A stretch of DNA of 64,000 bases, from contig OZ025224.1 in the NCBI GenBank assembly GCA_964019055.1, positions 9,443,257 to 9,507,256 of the forward strand, read 5' to 3'. Source of the stretch: Anthopleura xanthogrammica. Taxonomy: Eukaryota > Cnidaria > Anthozoa > Actiniaria > Actiniidae. The notes under the pieces are model-generated. The model worked only from the letters and a program-made list of their open reading frames with translations, made no database searches and had not been told where the DNA came from. The position numbers and the translations under genes are program-made. Each line of letters begins with the position of its first letter. The first letter of the stretch is position 1. Positions 10,530 to 21,059 of this stretch are shown here, one piece after another.

Positions 10530-13319
10530 CCGGGACTCGAACCACGACCTCCCGCACGAAAGTCCGGTGCTCAACCAACTGAGCCAATTGAATTACATCT
10601 ACCTATGAATAGGGTGCAGAAAATTTCATTAACCCCCTCGGGTTGTATTTCTGCGCTCTACCACGATTCTTTGTCTGTATTTAGTAATATCTATAACTGT
10701 AAATATGTGGAAAAAATAAACCTTGAACCTTGAACTGAGCAAGAAAAATTTAGACAGTTTGCTCTCAGATGCCAACGATGATTTGATTAATTATGCATCA
10801 GAGATGCGCATGCGCATATTGATTCAAGATGTTCAACACTCGTTTACATCGGTCGAAAGGACCTTCCATTATCTTATAATAATAGAACGAGGCATAGATC
10901 TATTGTGATACTGCCTCGTTCTTTCGGCTGATATGAACGATTACTGACCATCCAAGATGTCCATTCACAGGAAACGATTGCAGGCAGGTAGCATTCAAGT
11001 CAGGTGAAACCGACAAGATCTTAAAGAATCACGTGATTAGCAACCATTCAGTTGAGAACAACCTCATGTGTCGAATCATGTGTTATTCTCATCCTGACTG
11101 TGTGTCGTACAACCTTGGTCCTTCACCAACACCTGGAACGATGATCTGTCAACTGAACGACGCTGATCGTTACCAATACCCTCAGGATTATCAGGACAGA
11201 ACAGGATACTTTTACGGAGGATGGAAAAAGGTATAAGATACAAGGACATGGTCTAGGGGACCCAAACAGAGTGTCTTTCAACCCCCTTCCCTTCACATTG
11301 AGTCTTTTGTTTGAGGCCAAAGGGGGGAGGGGGGGGGGGGGGAGCGACGGAAGGATAATTTGTTCTGACCCCCTCACTCCCCTAGAGAAAACTCCTAGCG
11401 ACATTCCTGGGCCAGAGATCAGTAAGTTTCAAACTGACTGAGTTGCGCGACCCAAAACCGGCTGTAATATTCCGTCTTGCTACGACTCTGAGCACAAGCA
11501 CTCGTGCTGTAGTGAAAATAAAATATATATAATATATAATACATTATATATTATATGTATTTGAGAGATGTTTTTATATGTTTAAGGTTTCTTATTTTTC
11601 GTTTTCGTATTTAGAACATGTGTCAGAGTAGCCCGTGTTCCGTCAACGCAACTTGTCAACACGGCTTTACTGCAAAAAAATACCGATGTGTCTGCCCGCT
11701 GGGAAAAACAGGAGAACACTGTGAAAAAGGTAGGAACATAACGAAACGAGACGGAACATAACGAAACGAGACGGAACAACGTAAAACGGAACAAAAACAA
11801 AACGAACAAACAAACAAACCGAAAGAATATCGATGTATCAGATCTATCTTCCCGCGCAGGGATTGACAGGAGAACACTGTTAAAATGTAGTTACGATAAC
11901 GAAACGAAACGAAACCATAATACAAAACGAAGCAAGACCTAAAAAAGGCAAATTGAAAATGAAACGAAAGAAAGTGAGACAAAAAAAATAAAAGAAACAG
12001 AAAATTCATATATCATAACCTCTACTAATAGCCCCTTCACAGTTCGCTGCGCCATCTTGAAAGGTAGCCGTGCCTGAATGTGAATAATAGCCCACTTTCG
12101 ATATACGGGTTGAGTGATTACGCACAAGGCAATTCAAGACGAGGCTCCGGGGAAACAAAAGAATATATTACGTTACTCCATTGTTTCCCCGGAGTGGGCT
12201 GTTTTCCAAGGTGTTAAAAAAGGTCTCTATCATTGCAAGGTCGCCTCATGTCTCGCTTCGATGAAAAGGCATGGCTACCTTTCAAGATGGCGCAGGGAAC
12301 TGTGGAGGGGCTATTGCAATTATGCTTTCTGTTTGAAATGAGAGCCGATGTTTGGAAAGTCATGAATGCTGGAATTTTTAAGGCTCTTAATGTTTAAGTT
12401 AAAAAACATAAAAAAATTCTTTGCTGACATAATGTTTTTTTTCTTCACATTCTTAGTATCAGAAACTCTTTCGATTGAAGTGGAATCCAGAGGAAAATTC
12501 AACTACAATAGAACGCATCGTGCAGCGAAGCTCATTGTCAACGGGACTGATTACAACTCTAACGTGAGTAAAGTTCCTTATGCTGCATTGTTGCACTGTA
12601 TCGAAGTATATTGCATCCAAACGAAGAGTCAAACAAAACCTACTTCTATTTTTTACAACTGGCATGTCGGCTGGCTGGCATTCCTTTTTCACCCCCCCCC
12701 CCCCCCCCCACCACCACCACCACCACCACCACCACCATCACCATCCATTGACATGAAATTTAAATTTGATTGCACAAAACACATAAGATTTACCCCAAGA
12801 TAAAATGAACTATTTCATATTCTCTATTCAAATGGCCTTCAAGCTGAATGTATTTAGGAAACCACCTGCGAAATTTGAGGTGGACAAGTCGTCGGTAATT
12901 AACCAGACAATCTTTGTGGAGGTCAACGTTTTAACTCGAGTTCAAAACTTTTCTATTTCCAGCGTCTAGGACACAATCTTGCTGCTTTTCGCATGAACGG
13001 TGAATTTATTTCAAAGGCAGGATTCAATACCTATGGAGACCGGGATGCAGGAATAAATATGGCCACCTACATTAATAATCTGCCCAATAATACCATAGTG
13101 CTTGTGGCAGTACAAGACAGCGGCGAAAATTATGTTAGAGATGCGCATCAGGCACTTATGAGTATTGGTGCCAAGCCTCCTCTTGACCCGAATGGTCTTC
13201 GTGCAAGTTGGTGTTTGATTGGCCATAAGGGGGGATATCGGCCATGGATTGCTCAAGACCAGAAAGATCGTTATGATATGATTGCAAAAGTATCTGCCAA
13301 GATGTACATAGAGGAATGA
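9309..13319 (+). CDS. Secreted PAN/apple-EGF-ILEI domain protein
   Basis: Five phase-consistent exons: 9309-9387, 10971-11230, 11615-11729, 12457-12563 and 12963-13319, giving 305 residues. Residues 1-27 look like a secretion signal (hydrophobic LAQLSLVYYYLGTLW). Exon 2 (27-113) is a PAN/apple-like module with CRIMCYSHPDCVSYNLGP and a later ICQLN. Exon 3 (114-151) is one EGF-like domain with six cysteines, ending CVCPLGKTGEHC. Exon 4 is a spacer with two possible N-glycosylation sites (NRT, NGT). Exon 5 (188-305) matches the ILEI/FAM3 (PANDER) fold: RLGHNLAAF, FNTYGDRDAG, NNTIVLVAVQDSGENY, then SWCLIGHKGG and the stop. ILEI domains are known in FAM3 cytokines, POMGNT1 and CEMIP. PAN and EGF modules bind carbohydrate or protein, so an extracellular adhesion or signalling role is likely but unproven. 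Each module sits in its own exon, as expected of exon shuffling. Confidence 0.88.
9592..9748 (+). repeat. 57-bp tandem repeat, about 2.8 copies
   Basis: The unit begins AGGGCACAGCTAACTCACAG and recurs at about 9591, 9648 and 9705 with almost no divergence, ending in AACTCT. It lies in intron 1 of the PAN-EGF-ILEI gene and runs straight into a LINE remnant, so it may be a duplication within that element. Confidence 0.9.
9740..10200 (+). mobile_element. LINE remnant: C-terminal end of ORF2 plus 3' region
   Basis: The frame at about 9745-9962 reads LYKTSTFKASYFNRI, then LSKFKSYLRLKYSSLL and CTWSLVRQCPCHRS. This resembles the C-terminal tail of the replicase of a non-LTR retrotransposon. The 3' region contains GCGCCTAGCATGGGAC, and a related GCCTAGCATGGGACTTAG occurs near 51808. 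Only the 3' end survives here. Confidence 0.6.
10485..10592 (-). mobile_element. tRNA-derived SINE (family 2), partial
   Basis: The reverse complement reads TTGGCTCAGTTGGTTGAGCA (A box) and then GGTTCGAGTCCCGGCCGGAC (B box), followed by CTTAAAATAACTGAGGAG. The same head occurs at 23509 and 38708. An intact tRNA gene is not supported because the body continues into a SINE tail. Confidence 0.7.
11321..11343. repeat. Poly-G tract in an intron
   Basis: Run of G with one A, in the intron after the PAN exon of the PAN-EGF-ILEI gene. Confidence 0.9.
12031..12311. mobile_element. MITE family A copy, split by a family B MITE
   Basis: The left end GCCCCTTCACAGTTCGCTGC and the right end GCGCAGGGAACTGTGGAGGG are inverted and flanked by TA. 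Inner arms CATCTTGAAAGGTAGCC and GGCTACCTTTCAAGATG mirror each other. A family B element interrupts the left arm at about 12090. It lies in intron 3 of the PAN-EGF-ILEI gene. Confidence 0.8.
12090..12199. mobile_element. MITE family B copy nested in family A (right arm mostly deleted)
   Basis: The left arm GCCCACTTTCGATATACGGG and GTTGAGTGATTACGCACAAG match the fuller family B copy at 36518-36680. The right side ends GTTTCCCCGGAG then TGGGC, missing most of the arm seen in that copy. Confidence 0.7.
12690..12747. repeat. Poly-C followed by (CCA)n
   Basis: About 19 C, then CCA/CCACCAT triplets, in intron 4 of the PAN-EGF-ILEI gene. A conceptual proline run read through it is not coding. Confidence 0.95.
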
Positions 13320-13898
13320 ATGGTGAAGACAAAATTGAAAAAAAAAATCACGTTAATTTTTCTCACTTTTTGAACTTTGGCTAGACTTGCAACAAAAGAC
13401 AAGACAAAAGACTTGCATGCCCTTCTTTCATGTTTAAACGATCTATCATACTCCGACGTCAGTAAGTGATCTTTCTTATTTTTTACGGTGTAAAATTTAC
13501 CTTTTTATCACAACTGTTTCATTAGAAACAGCGACGCAGCCCACACTAGCTTACCGCTAGTTATCATCTCTTTATCATAAAATAGGGTGACACTACTGGG
13601 CTAACGCCTTCTTTCTGGTGTCCCTTGAGGCAAGGAAAACAAAACACTTCTCCTAGCTAGTACCAGGGTCACCCTACCTCACAAGTATCTAAATATGACC
13701 TTACAATAACTAGTGTAGTGTAGTGTAGAATGTAGAATATGTACCTATGTGTGGAGTATGTTTCTACGGCAACAAATATGTAGTGTAAAAACCAACTTCG
13801 CAGCTGTCTTGACACTTAAATTGTCATTTGAATTCTTGTAATACATTGTTGTTATACTCTGATTCGTACATTAGTGCCCTTCTAGAATAATCAACGTT
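13320..13898. other. Downstream region of the PAN-EGF-ILEI gene
   Basis: Presumed 3' UTR and intergenic DNA. It includes short GTAGTGTAGTGTAGAATG direct repeats near 13710-13740. No gene is visible. Confidence 0.4.
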
Positions 13899-14194
13899 AT
13901 AGACCTTTTCGGCTTTGGCGAAATGTTTTCAGTTCCCATATCACGAATTATTTCCCTGCCAATTTTCTCTCTATCTTGACTAAAATAAACCTCTTTACCT
14001 TGGGCGTAATGTTTTCCCATTTCAGACCACGTGTCATTCCCTAGAGTATCATTTCTTTGTTTAACGGTTGTGCATGAGAAGACACATGAATATGGATACG
14101 ACTCAAACAAAGAATCTTATTCTCAATAGAATACCACGTGGTTTGAAATGTGAAAACATTACGTCAAAGCCGAAAAGGTCTATTTTGACCAGAA
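13899..14194. mobile_element. MITE family C, copy 2 (best preserved ends)
   Basis: The left terminus TAGACCTTTTCGGCTTTGGCG is mirrored by CGTCAAAGCCGAAAAGGTCTA at the right. A second, inner left-arm start (CCTCTTTACCTTGGGCGTAATG) lies at about 13992, so one family member appears to sit inside or beside another. The interior shares TTCATGTGTCTTCTCATGCA with the copies at 1979 and 50128. Confidence 0.8.
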
Positions 14195-14500
14195 CGATCT
14201 CTGATAACTATATCTCAGCTAGCTACAACATGTACACTTCGTAGTTGAAATAATACATAAGCACGAACGTAATACCTTTCCTTGTAATACCCAGGCACAT
14301 TAAAATTCGGACCTCCAAAAATGTCACTGATCGAATTTTTGAAATTTTCGTACCGCCATCCGACCATCTATCAAAACTCAATTTTGGGGTCCCTGTGTTT
14401 TTTTATGACGCAAATTAAATCGAGTCACTGATGTGTGACTACAAACTTTACAAACTTTATACAATCAAACTAAGAGAGTTATTTCGAGAAAGGTTTCGAG
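14195..14500. promoter_or_regulatory. Upstream region of the K+ channel gene
   Basis: About 300 bp between a MITE and the channel start codon, presumed to hold the promoter and 5' UTR. I see no diagnostic core promoter element. The position is the only evidence. Confidence 0.3.
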
Positions 14501-16373
14501 ATGCAGTCATATTTAGGGAGTTTAGAAGCTCTAAATGACCCTCGAAATGCTGCTCTCAAGCAAACAAATTGTGCTGCTCACTCACCAAAACAACGGGTAA
14601 AGTTAAGACAGAAACGAGACTTGGAAAGTTTACAGAGTGAAAGAAGTGAGGCAGGACGAAAGATTGAAGGTATAAATGTAAATGTGAGTGGAAAATGCTA
14701 TATTTTACCGTATCAGAAGCTTCTAAAGTACCCTAAGAGTTTGCTTGCCGATCCCAAAAAAAGAAAAAAATTCTACGACTTCAAGAAAAAGGAATATTTT
14801 TTTGATCATAATCGAACTGTAGCTGAATCTATTAACCACTTTTATCAACATGGCGAGCTTATCAAACCTCTGAACATTCCTGAGCAGCTATTTGCGGATG
14901 AATTACACTTCTTTGGGGTTTATGAGTACCTTGATGAAGAAGAAAAAGATAGATTCCTTGGTGTACCTCCTGATCCAGATCATCTTCATCAGGAACAACG
15001 GTACAATCTACGAAGAAATATCTGGATGTTGTTAGAAAAACCCGAGACAAACATGCCAAGTCGAGCGTACAATTTGTTTTCATTGGCAGTTATTATATTT
15101 TCTGTGTTTCTTCTCTGCATTGATAGTTTTGAGCAAGGTTTAAGTGGTTATAACTCCTCCAAACCAAACTCCTCCAAACAAAAATTATACCGAACAAGTA
15201 AGAACAAAAACAGCTGGATTTTTGCCTCTGAAGCGACATGTATTGCATTTTTCACACTTGAACTAATAATACGGTTTATAATCAGCTGGAACAAGCGTCA
15301 ATTCCTTAAAAATATTCTCAACATTATTGACTTAATTGCCATCATTCCTTTCTATATCACTCTCTTACTAGACCTGAGTGTTGTTGGAGCGTCACTATCT
15401 GTCTTGAGAGTTTTACGTTTAGGAAAAATATTTCGGGTCCTCAAGATTTCTCGTTACACATCAAGTTTAAAAATTATAATTCAGACACTTTCCTCAGGAC
15501 ACAGAGATCTTTGGATGTTATTTTTTTTGATGTTAGTGCAATCATTGTTTTTTGCAAGTGTTACGTATTACTTTGAGCAAATATGGGCACCGTCAGATAC
15601 GACCTTTACGAGTATTCCTGCTGCCTTATGGTGGGCTTTGACTTCGAGCATGACGGTTGGATATGGGGACATGATTCCTAGTAGTTTTGGTAAGTATCTA
15701 AAGATATTAATTTATACAACTATTTTCCAAGACCGTTGTTGTGAGCCAAGGGAGATGTGCGTTAGATCAGTCCAAGACGGAAAGGAATTATGGGCATACT
15801 ACATGAATAATCGAGGCCTTTAAAATAGTTTCGTCACAAACAACATTGACTATCTCAAAACTAACCTCCGTGTCCGACTTGACAAGGCTTGACAAGCATA
15901 ATCATAATAAACATAAGTTATTCCAGCTATTCTTGGATCTTGGAATGACCTAACTCCTATCGCCTATTGCTTATCGCCTTAGGGAGTACCTCCCCCCCCC
16001 CCCCCCCCCCGGGATTATTTTTAAAAGGAGCGGGAGTTCAGCCTTAAATTTTTGCAAAAATCCCAGTCCCAACGAACGATACATCTTAGTTAGTAAAAGG
16101 TCCTGGAGTTCATGCATGTTCAAACTAGATAATTTTGCATTTGCTTTCATTTCAGCTGGTAAACTGTCTGGTGCAGTTTGTGCAATATCTGGTGTGATTG
16201 TCATGGCTCCTATATTACCAATAATCTTCGACCGTTGGACAAGATACAACCGCTTGTCCCGCGAGGCCAAACAGCGGCAAAAGTTCCAGCGTAAATACGG
16301 CCAGGAAGCCACTGATCAACTTAATGTTATCCGTGTACGGTCTGGGGAAAAACAGTCAGGGTTCATGTTTTAG
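14501..16373 (+). CDS. Voltage-gated potassium channel alpha subunit, Shaker superfamily
   Basis: Pore-forming Kv subunit; four such subunits make a voltage-opened K+ channel in the plasma membrane. Two exons, 14501-15689 and 16156-16373, join in phase to give 468 residues. Residues about 58-160 form a T1 tetramerisation domain (GKCYILPYQKLLKYPKSLL, then ELHFFGVYEYL). S1 is near 189-207, S2 243-262, S3 271-291, S4 about 299-316 with R/K at every third position (VLRVLRLGKIFRVLKISR), S5 336-360 and the selectivity filter TVGYGD about 384-389. Exon 2 supplies S6 and a short basic tail. S6 reads MAPILPII where Shaker channels have LPVPVI, so the gating hinge is altered. The single intron falls between filter and S6; its retention would give a channel without S6. 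The Shaker-like (Kv1-type) call is by overall resemblance; other Kv families are possible. Confidence 0.93.
15991..16010. repeat. Poly-C tract in the channel intron
   Basis: Twenty-base C run, bounded by a T and three G, within the only intron of the K+ channel gene. Confidence 0.9.
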
Positions 16374-18917
16374 AATCCGTCTTAATATTATAGAAACCTT
16401 CGGTTTTAGGAAACGAAACCCGAAATTCAGTCCTTTTAGTATTGATTCTATTTGAAATGAATAGTTGAATGGGGTATTACAAGCTAAGTCAGAAAAGGTT
16501 GGTGAAGGTTTTGTTTCGTGTTGCGTGTTACTTGTTGTGTGCTGCATGGTGTTTACAAAGCTTCAAATGTATTATGTTAATACAGACTGTAAATAATGTC
16601 AGCACAGAAGAAAATATGCCGGAAAAACCTGCAAACAAAATTTGGAAAAATTCCACATTGTTGTGTCCTTTCGCTGACTGGATTTTATTCACATCACCAA
16701 TACTGCATTATGACTTAAAAACGCAACACTCAAATTAAAAAAAAATCGGTAGAATCAGCACTGAAAGTATTGTATGAGGGGTTACTAGGTGCACGAAACC
16801 TATATTTATATTCTTTTCATCACCGTAATAAAATAGTAATGTTCATAGGCCAAAAGAGCCGTTTTGAAAAACCCTGGATCCGCCACTGATGAAGCACAGT
16901 ATGGCAGCGCGAAGCATTTACAGCTATGCTATCCAGTGAGTGACTGATCAGGGAGAGCCTATAGTCGGCCCCTAGACCGTAGATGATTAACCCCTTGCTA
17001 TAACCGACGGTTTGGGAAACGTTAGACTTGCCACAAGTTGTCTCCCGAGGAGTTTTTATTTCGAGCGAAGCAAGAATTTTAGCGAGCGAGCGACGAGATC
17101 GCGAGAGGTCGACCTGTCGCGCTTGCAGGAAATTCATTTACGTTTCCCGCCATTAGAGATACACAGTGGTCGACGAAAGTCTAGGGAAACTTTTGTCTGA
17201 TCATTAAACTTCCCATAGTCCTGTTGGTCCATGTGGGATCTGAAACACACGGAAAGAAGTGACACATGCGCAAACCATGGATATTTACGCGGAATGTTTA
17301 TTAGTGAGAAAACGTTATGGATCGACAAGTGAAACATTACTCAGGCTTGTGTTAAAACAAAAAAACAAAACAAGGAATTTAAAGAAAGTAGTTTTACGAT
17401 TCCAGCTTCATTAATTTTTCAAGAAATTCATTTTATTTCTCAAAATGAAATTAATGATAAAAGGGATAATATATAAATAGGGTCAATCACAAAGTCATTT
17501 TCTTAATAAGATTTTATTGGAAAATTCCGCATTAAGTTTGTTTTCCACTGGCGGTAGAATATTTATGCCTTCATTTCCTGACCCATTTCTTGTTGGAAAG
17601 CAAATTGGCTTGTTGTTGACAATTTTTTTCCATTTTTCCTCGCATTTAGAGTTCTAAAATTGCTTAAGGAGAAGTGTTTGAGTACTCTGACAAGAGTTAT
17701 GAATGTGTCATGAAGAGATAAAAATGCTATGACCTTGGAGTGTCTGGAATTAAGCGCCGGTGAGTTTTAATACTAAAATTATAAGCTTTGCTTTTGGGAT
17801 TTTGACCATTGGCAAGTTCTTCATCAGTAGCAACGAGAGAGATCAATATTGTTAATCTTATCTTATCTGATCTGATAAGACTTCTGAGCAGCCGAAAATA
17901 CTAAGTAAGAAACAAGTTAAGATGCATTTTAATATTTATTATTAATTGTTTCATTCATATATAATATTGTTTATTTTATTTTGTTTGCCTCCATGCAAAG
18001 ATGTAGTCCGAACTGAGGAGCGATCATTGAGAAACTCAGTTAACCTAATTTCGTTGGTTTTTCAGCTCACTTACCTTCATAGTTTGTACTTATCTCTCTT
18101 AGCATGTTCTCATCGAAAATAGCTTTTATTTGCAATGATAAATTCAAGGTGATGGAAAAGATAGGTAAAGATTTTCATGACTATATGATAATGAAATATC
18201 GAAGAAGGCGGCACGATTAAGTTGAACTCGAGCATTCGGTTTGCCAGTGCTATGCACTGTACTTATTGTTATCAATACAATGAACGGAGTTTAAAATCCA
18301 TCATATAGATCTTAATGCCATATTTATACAGCTTTGAAAGCTTAAAATGCTCACAATGGCCGGAAAACTTTCTGAGTCTCTATCGTATTTAGAGCTGAGA
18401 TAATATGGTTTAGGATACGTACGTTATATATGATTTTCTGATCATTTTTAGGCAAAATCCTATCTTGTTTGATTTTCAAATTGAAAACTGACCAACGTTT
18501 TCTAGCCGATGTTCAACGCAGACAACTTTTCATTTCGTCTGAAATGAAATCCCATTAACGCTATTATCCTTCGAATTAGCGGTAAATATGTCCTGCTATT
18601 ATAGCACTAGCATTTTAATTTCGTCGCAGACTGTTGTCATATTCTCAAAATATTGCGGTCGTCATCAAGTTTTTTGCAACCGAATGCAGATGAGATGAAC
18701 TTCAGTAGAATTGGCCAGTGATCACAAAACCCATGGGAAAAGGGTAATCTATTAATCTTGTTTTATCTTCAAAATGAGTGAATGTCAATGAGATGCTTTG
18801 ACTCTTTCTATTTGGTTTTTGGCAGACTTTAACTTTCAATATTTACACTGCTGAACAACGATTCAATTATATCCTGAAACTGCACGATAATGGATTGCTA
18901 CAAAGTTACTGATGTCA
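16374..18917. other. Intergenic region between the K+ channel and the GPCR
   Basis: No gene model is supported. The 17040-17115 stretch (GAGCGAAGCAAG, then GCGAGCGAGCGACGAG) looks like a dispersed repeat fragment but was not matched to another copy here. The rest is AT-rich, without long frames or inverted repeats that I could recognise. Confidence 0.45.
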
Positions 18918-19170
18918 GTAACCCATCCCATCCCATCCCATCCAATCACATCCATCCATCCATCCATCCATCCATCCATCCATCCATCCCATCCCATCCC
19001 ATCCCATCCCATCCCATCCCATCCCATCCCATCCCATCCCATCCCATCCCATCCCATCCCATCCCATCCCATCCCATCCCATCCCATCCCATCCCATCCC
19101 ATCCCATCCCATCCCATCCCATCCCATCCCATCCCATCCCATCCCATCCCATCCCATCCCATCCATCCAT
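18918..19170. repeat. (CCCAT)n pentanucleotide satellite with a short (CCAT)n core
   Basis: Array of about 250 bp: a few CCCAT units, a (CCAT)n stretch at 18950-18986, then more than 30 nearly perfect CCCAT units and a final CCAT. All six frames stay open through it, so the predicted WDGMG or SHPIP peptides are artefacts. Confidence 0.97.
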
Positions 19171-19667
19171 TTTTAATGTTTTCTTCCAGTATTTCTTTTT
19201 TCTCTACTTCTTGATTTTTCTTATACTGCTTCCTGTCTCCCATTCATTTTTCAAAAATAAATTATTTTCCTTAAGTCGTTCATATGTCTTAATTTAAGGC
19301 TCTCCGCTTACGTCGATTCTGACGTCTGACTCGAACGTGTTTACAATATGCCGACCTTCAAAGGATTTCTCTACTCGTTATCCATTGTCGGAAGTATTAA
19401 TTATCCCGATGACAACTTATTTTCACAAGCACTGCCTATTGATTGGCTGCTATTCTTCTATTTTGTTTAAATTTCATCACTTTAAGAACCTTTCATCTCA
19501 TTCAACAAACGGCTATGTAATTTCAAAGAAGCAACAAAAGGCATATTCCCCGATATTTTGGTTCACATTAGCGAGTTTTTGTAGTTTAATAATCAGGATA
19601 AAACGTTTTCACGCCATGTTAAAAATTGGTCGTGAAATTTCTTAGAATTTCCACCTTTCCCTTACAG

Positions 19668-19769
19668 AACGTTGATAGAGTTAGAGTCAAGAGAGAAGCT
19701 GATCAATCAAACTACACTCGAGCAAAAAGTAAACTCGAAATCCACCGCGAAGAAGCGCCATCAAAAAAG
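19668..19769 (+). other. Probable 5' UTR part of the GPCR exon
   Basis: A good splice acceptor (CACCTTTCCCTTACAG) ends at 19667, so the GPCR exon probably starts here and an upstream non-coding exon exists. The frame stays open back to the acceptor, so an N-terminal extension cannot be excluded. Confidence 0.5.
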
Positions 19770-20960
19770 ATGAATTCAACAAACTTATTCGGCCAGCTTT
19801 GGTCACGCACAAGGGTCCAAGTCGTGCTCGAGTTTTCCATATTCTTCATCATCAATGTCGTAGCTCTTCTCGGTAATATTTTAGTATGTTTGGTTTTCTT
19901 CAGCACCCAAAGACTACGAACAGTCACTAACATTTACATTATCGCACTTGCTGTATCAGACATCATCTTCACAACATTATGCCTGCCAATTCTCGACGGA
20001 GTATTGTTGTCCGGTAGGTGGTTGTACCCGGGATGGATATGTAAGATTCATGGCTTCCTTGTTCTACTGCTCTGCTTTGTATCGCTTCATACAATTGCCT
20101 TGACCGGCCTGAATCGTTATTTTAGGGTTGTAAGACCGAACATCTTCAAAAAGATCTTCACTAAAAAAATCACCATCGCTTCAGTTCTCGTAGTTCTTCT
20201 TGTTGCAGCGTTTCTACTGGCTTTTCCTCTTATTAATGGCTGGGCAAGTCTTTTATTTCACCCTGGGAAAATGGCATGTACGATGCAATTCCACAACAAG
20301 TACATCGACGTCGCGTATTCCGGATTCCTTTCTGTAGTGATTGTCTTAGGACCATTTGTTACCATCATCATAAGCTACCAAAGAGTTTTCAAAGCGGTAC
20401 AAATCCACAAACGAACGCTTTTCGTATCAGCAGTAATACAGCCACAGGACAACACAGCCGACAAACTGAGCGCTGAAGAAATCAATATAACGAAAACCTT
20501 GTTTGGTATCGTTCTTGGTTTTACGATTTGCTGGGCTCCAGTTTTTGTGATCGAGTTCGTAGACTCGTTCAGGGGATCCAGCAACGTGCTCCCTCGACCT
20601 GTTTATCTTGTTTATACGTTTCTTGTGTCAGTGTCGGCTGCAGTGAATCCTGTTTTATACGGAGTGTTGAATAAGACATTTAGGAAAGAGTACGTGAGGA
20701 TTCTACACTATTGTAGAAAGGGCAACACAGTTAATGATGCACCTGAAAGAACTATTCGACCGAACACTGTGTCAAGAGCTTGCCCTGAAAATCAGAGTGT
20801 GAATGGAAAATCGGGTCTTGCAAAGGTTGGACCAACTACTAACTTGTCACCAAACATTAGTCCTACATTGAACAGAAATCAAAGTAGTGAAATCGTGATT
20901 ATACCAGGAAGTATTGTAGAAACAGTAGAAATGGGCAAAAATAATTTGTTCGACGACTAG
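19770..20960 (+). CDS. Class A (rhodopsin-type) GPCR, melatonin-receptor-like
   Basis: Seven-helix G-protein-coupled receptor of 396 residues, uninterrupted by introns. The start MNSTNLF is chosen because it gives a short extracellular N-terminus with an N-glycosylation site (NST). Class A landmarks: GN in TM1 (N36), LAVSD in TM2 (D64), a Cys before TM3 (WICKIHG), NRY (115-117) in place of DRY, a TM5 proline, CWAP (254-257) in TM6 and NPVLY (293-297) in TM7, then a helix-8 segment (NKTFRKEY). NRY and CWAP are typical of melatonin receptors, but those have NAxxY in TM7, while this has NPxxY. Cnidarians carry many receptors of this general type without a proven ligand. TM4 lacks the usual Trp. 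The tail is long, Ser/Asn-rich and disordered. The ligand is unknown; an orphan receptor of another amine or peptide class is possible. Confidence 0.92.
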   Translation: MNSTNLFGQLWSRTRVQVVLEFSIFFIINVVALLGNILVCLVFFSTQRLRTVTNIYIIALAVSDIIFTTLCLPILDGVLLSGRWLYPGWICKIHGFLVLLLCFVSLHTIALTGLNRYFRVVRPNIFKKIFTKKITIASVLVVLLVAAFLLAFPLINGWASLLFHPGKMACTMQFHNKYIDVAYSGFLSVVIVLGPFVTIIISYQRVFKAVQIHKRTLFVSAVIQPQDNTADKLSAEEINITKTLFGIVLGFTICWAPVFVIEFVDSFRGSSNVLPRPVYLVYTFLVSVSAAVNPVLYGVLNKTFRKEYVRILHYCRKGNTVNDAPERTIRPNTVSRACPENQSVNGKSGLAKVGPTTNLSPNISPTLNRNQSSEIVIIPGSIVETVEMGKNNLFDD

Positions 20961-21059
20961 AAGATATCTCTCAGTTGCGACAACAGTCTCGAGTAACTTT
21001 GTTTCTTTCTTGTCTTCAGTGTTTGTTGGCCATGGATGTGTCACTGGTTTTTGATTGGT
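20961..21059 (+). other. GPCR 3' UTR start
   Basis: Sequence directly after the TAG stop. Candidate AATAAA poly(A) signals lie near 21356 and 21565, so the transcript may run through the TTGCTTGT repeat. Confidence 0.4.

Noticed and set aside
10518..10592. Possible tRNA gene on the minus strand (also heads of all SINE copies)
   Set aside because: A and B boxes are present, but the sequence continues into a SINE body and no full cloverleaf with acceptor stem was seen.
12366..12803. Frame with a poly-proline run
   Set aside because: It is exon 4 of the PAN-EGF-ILEI gene read through its donor into a C/CCA repeat. The donor GTGAGT at 12564 fits the phase of exon 5.
18863..19297. Open frames across the CCCAT array (WDGMG and SHPIP repeats) on both strands
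   Set aside because: A pentamer array without stop codons stays open in all frames; there is no start context, splice site or domain.
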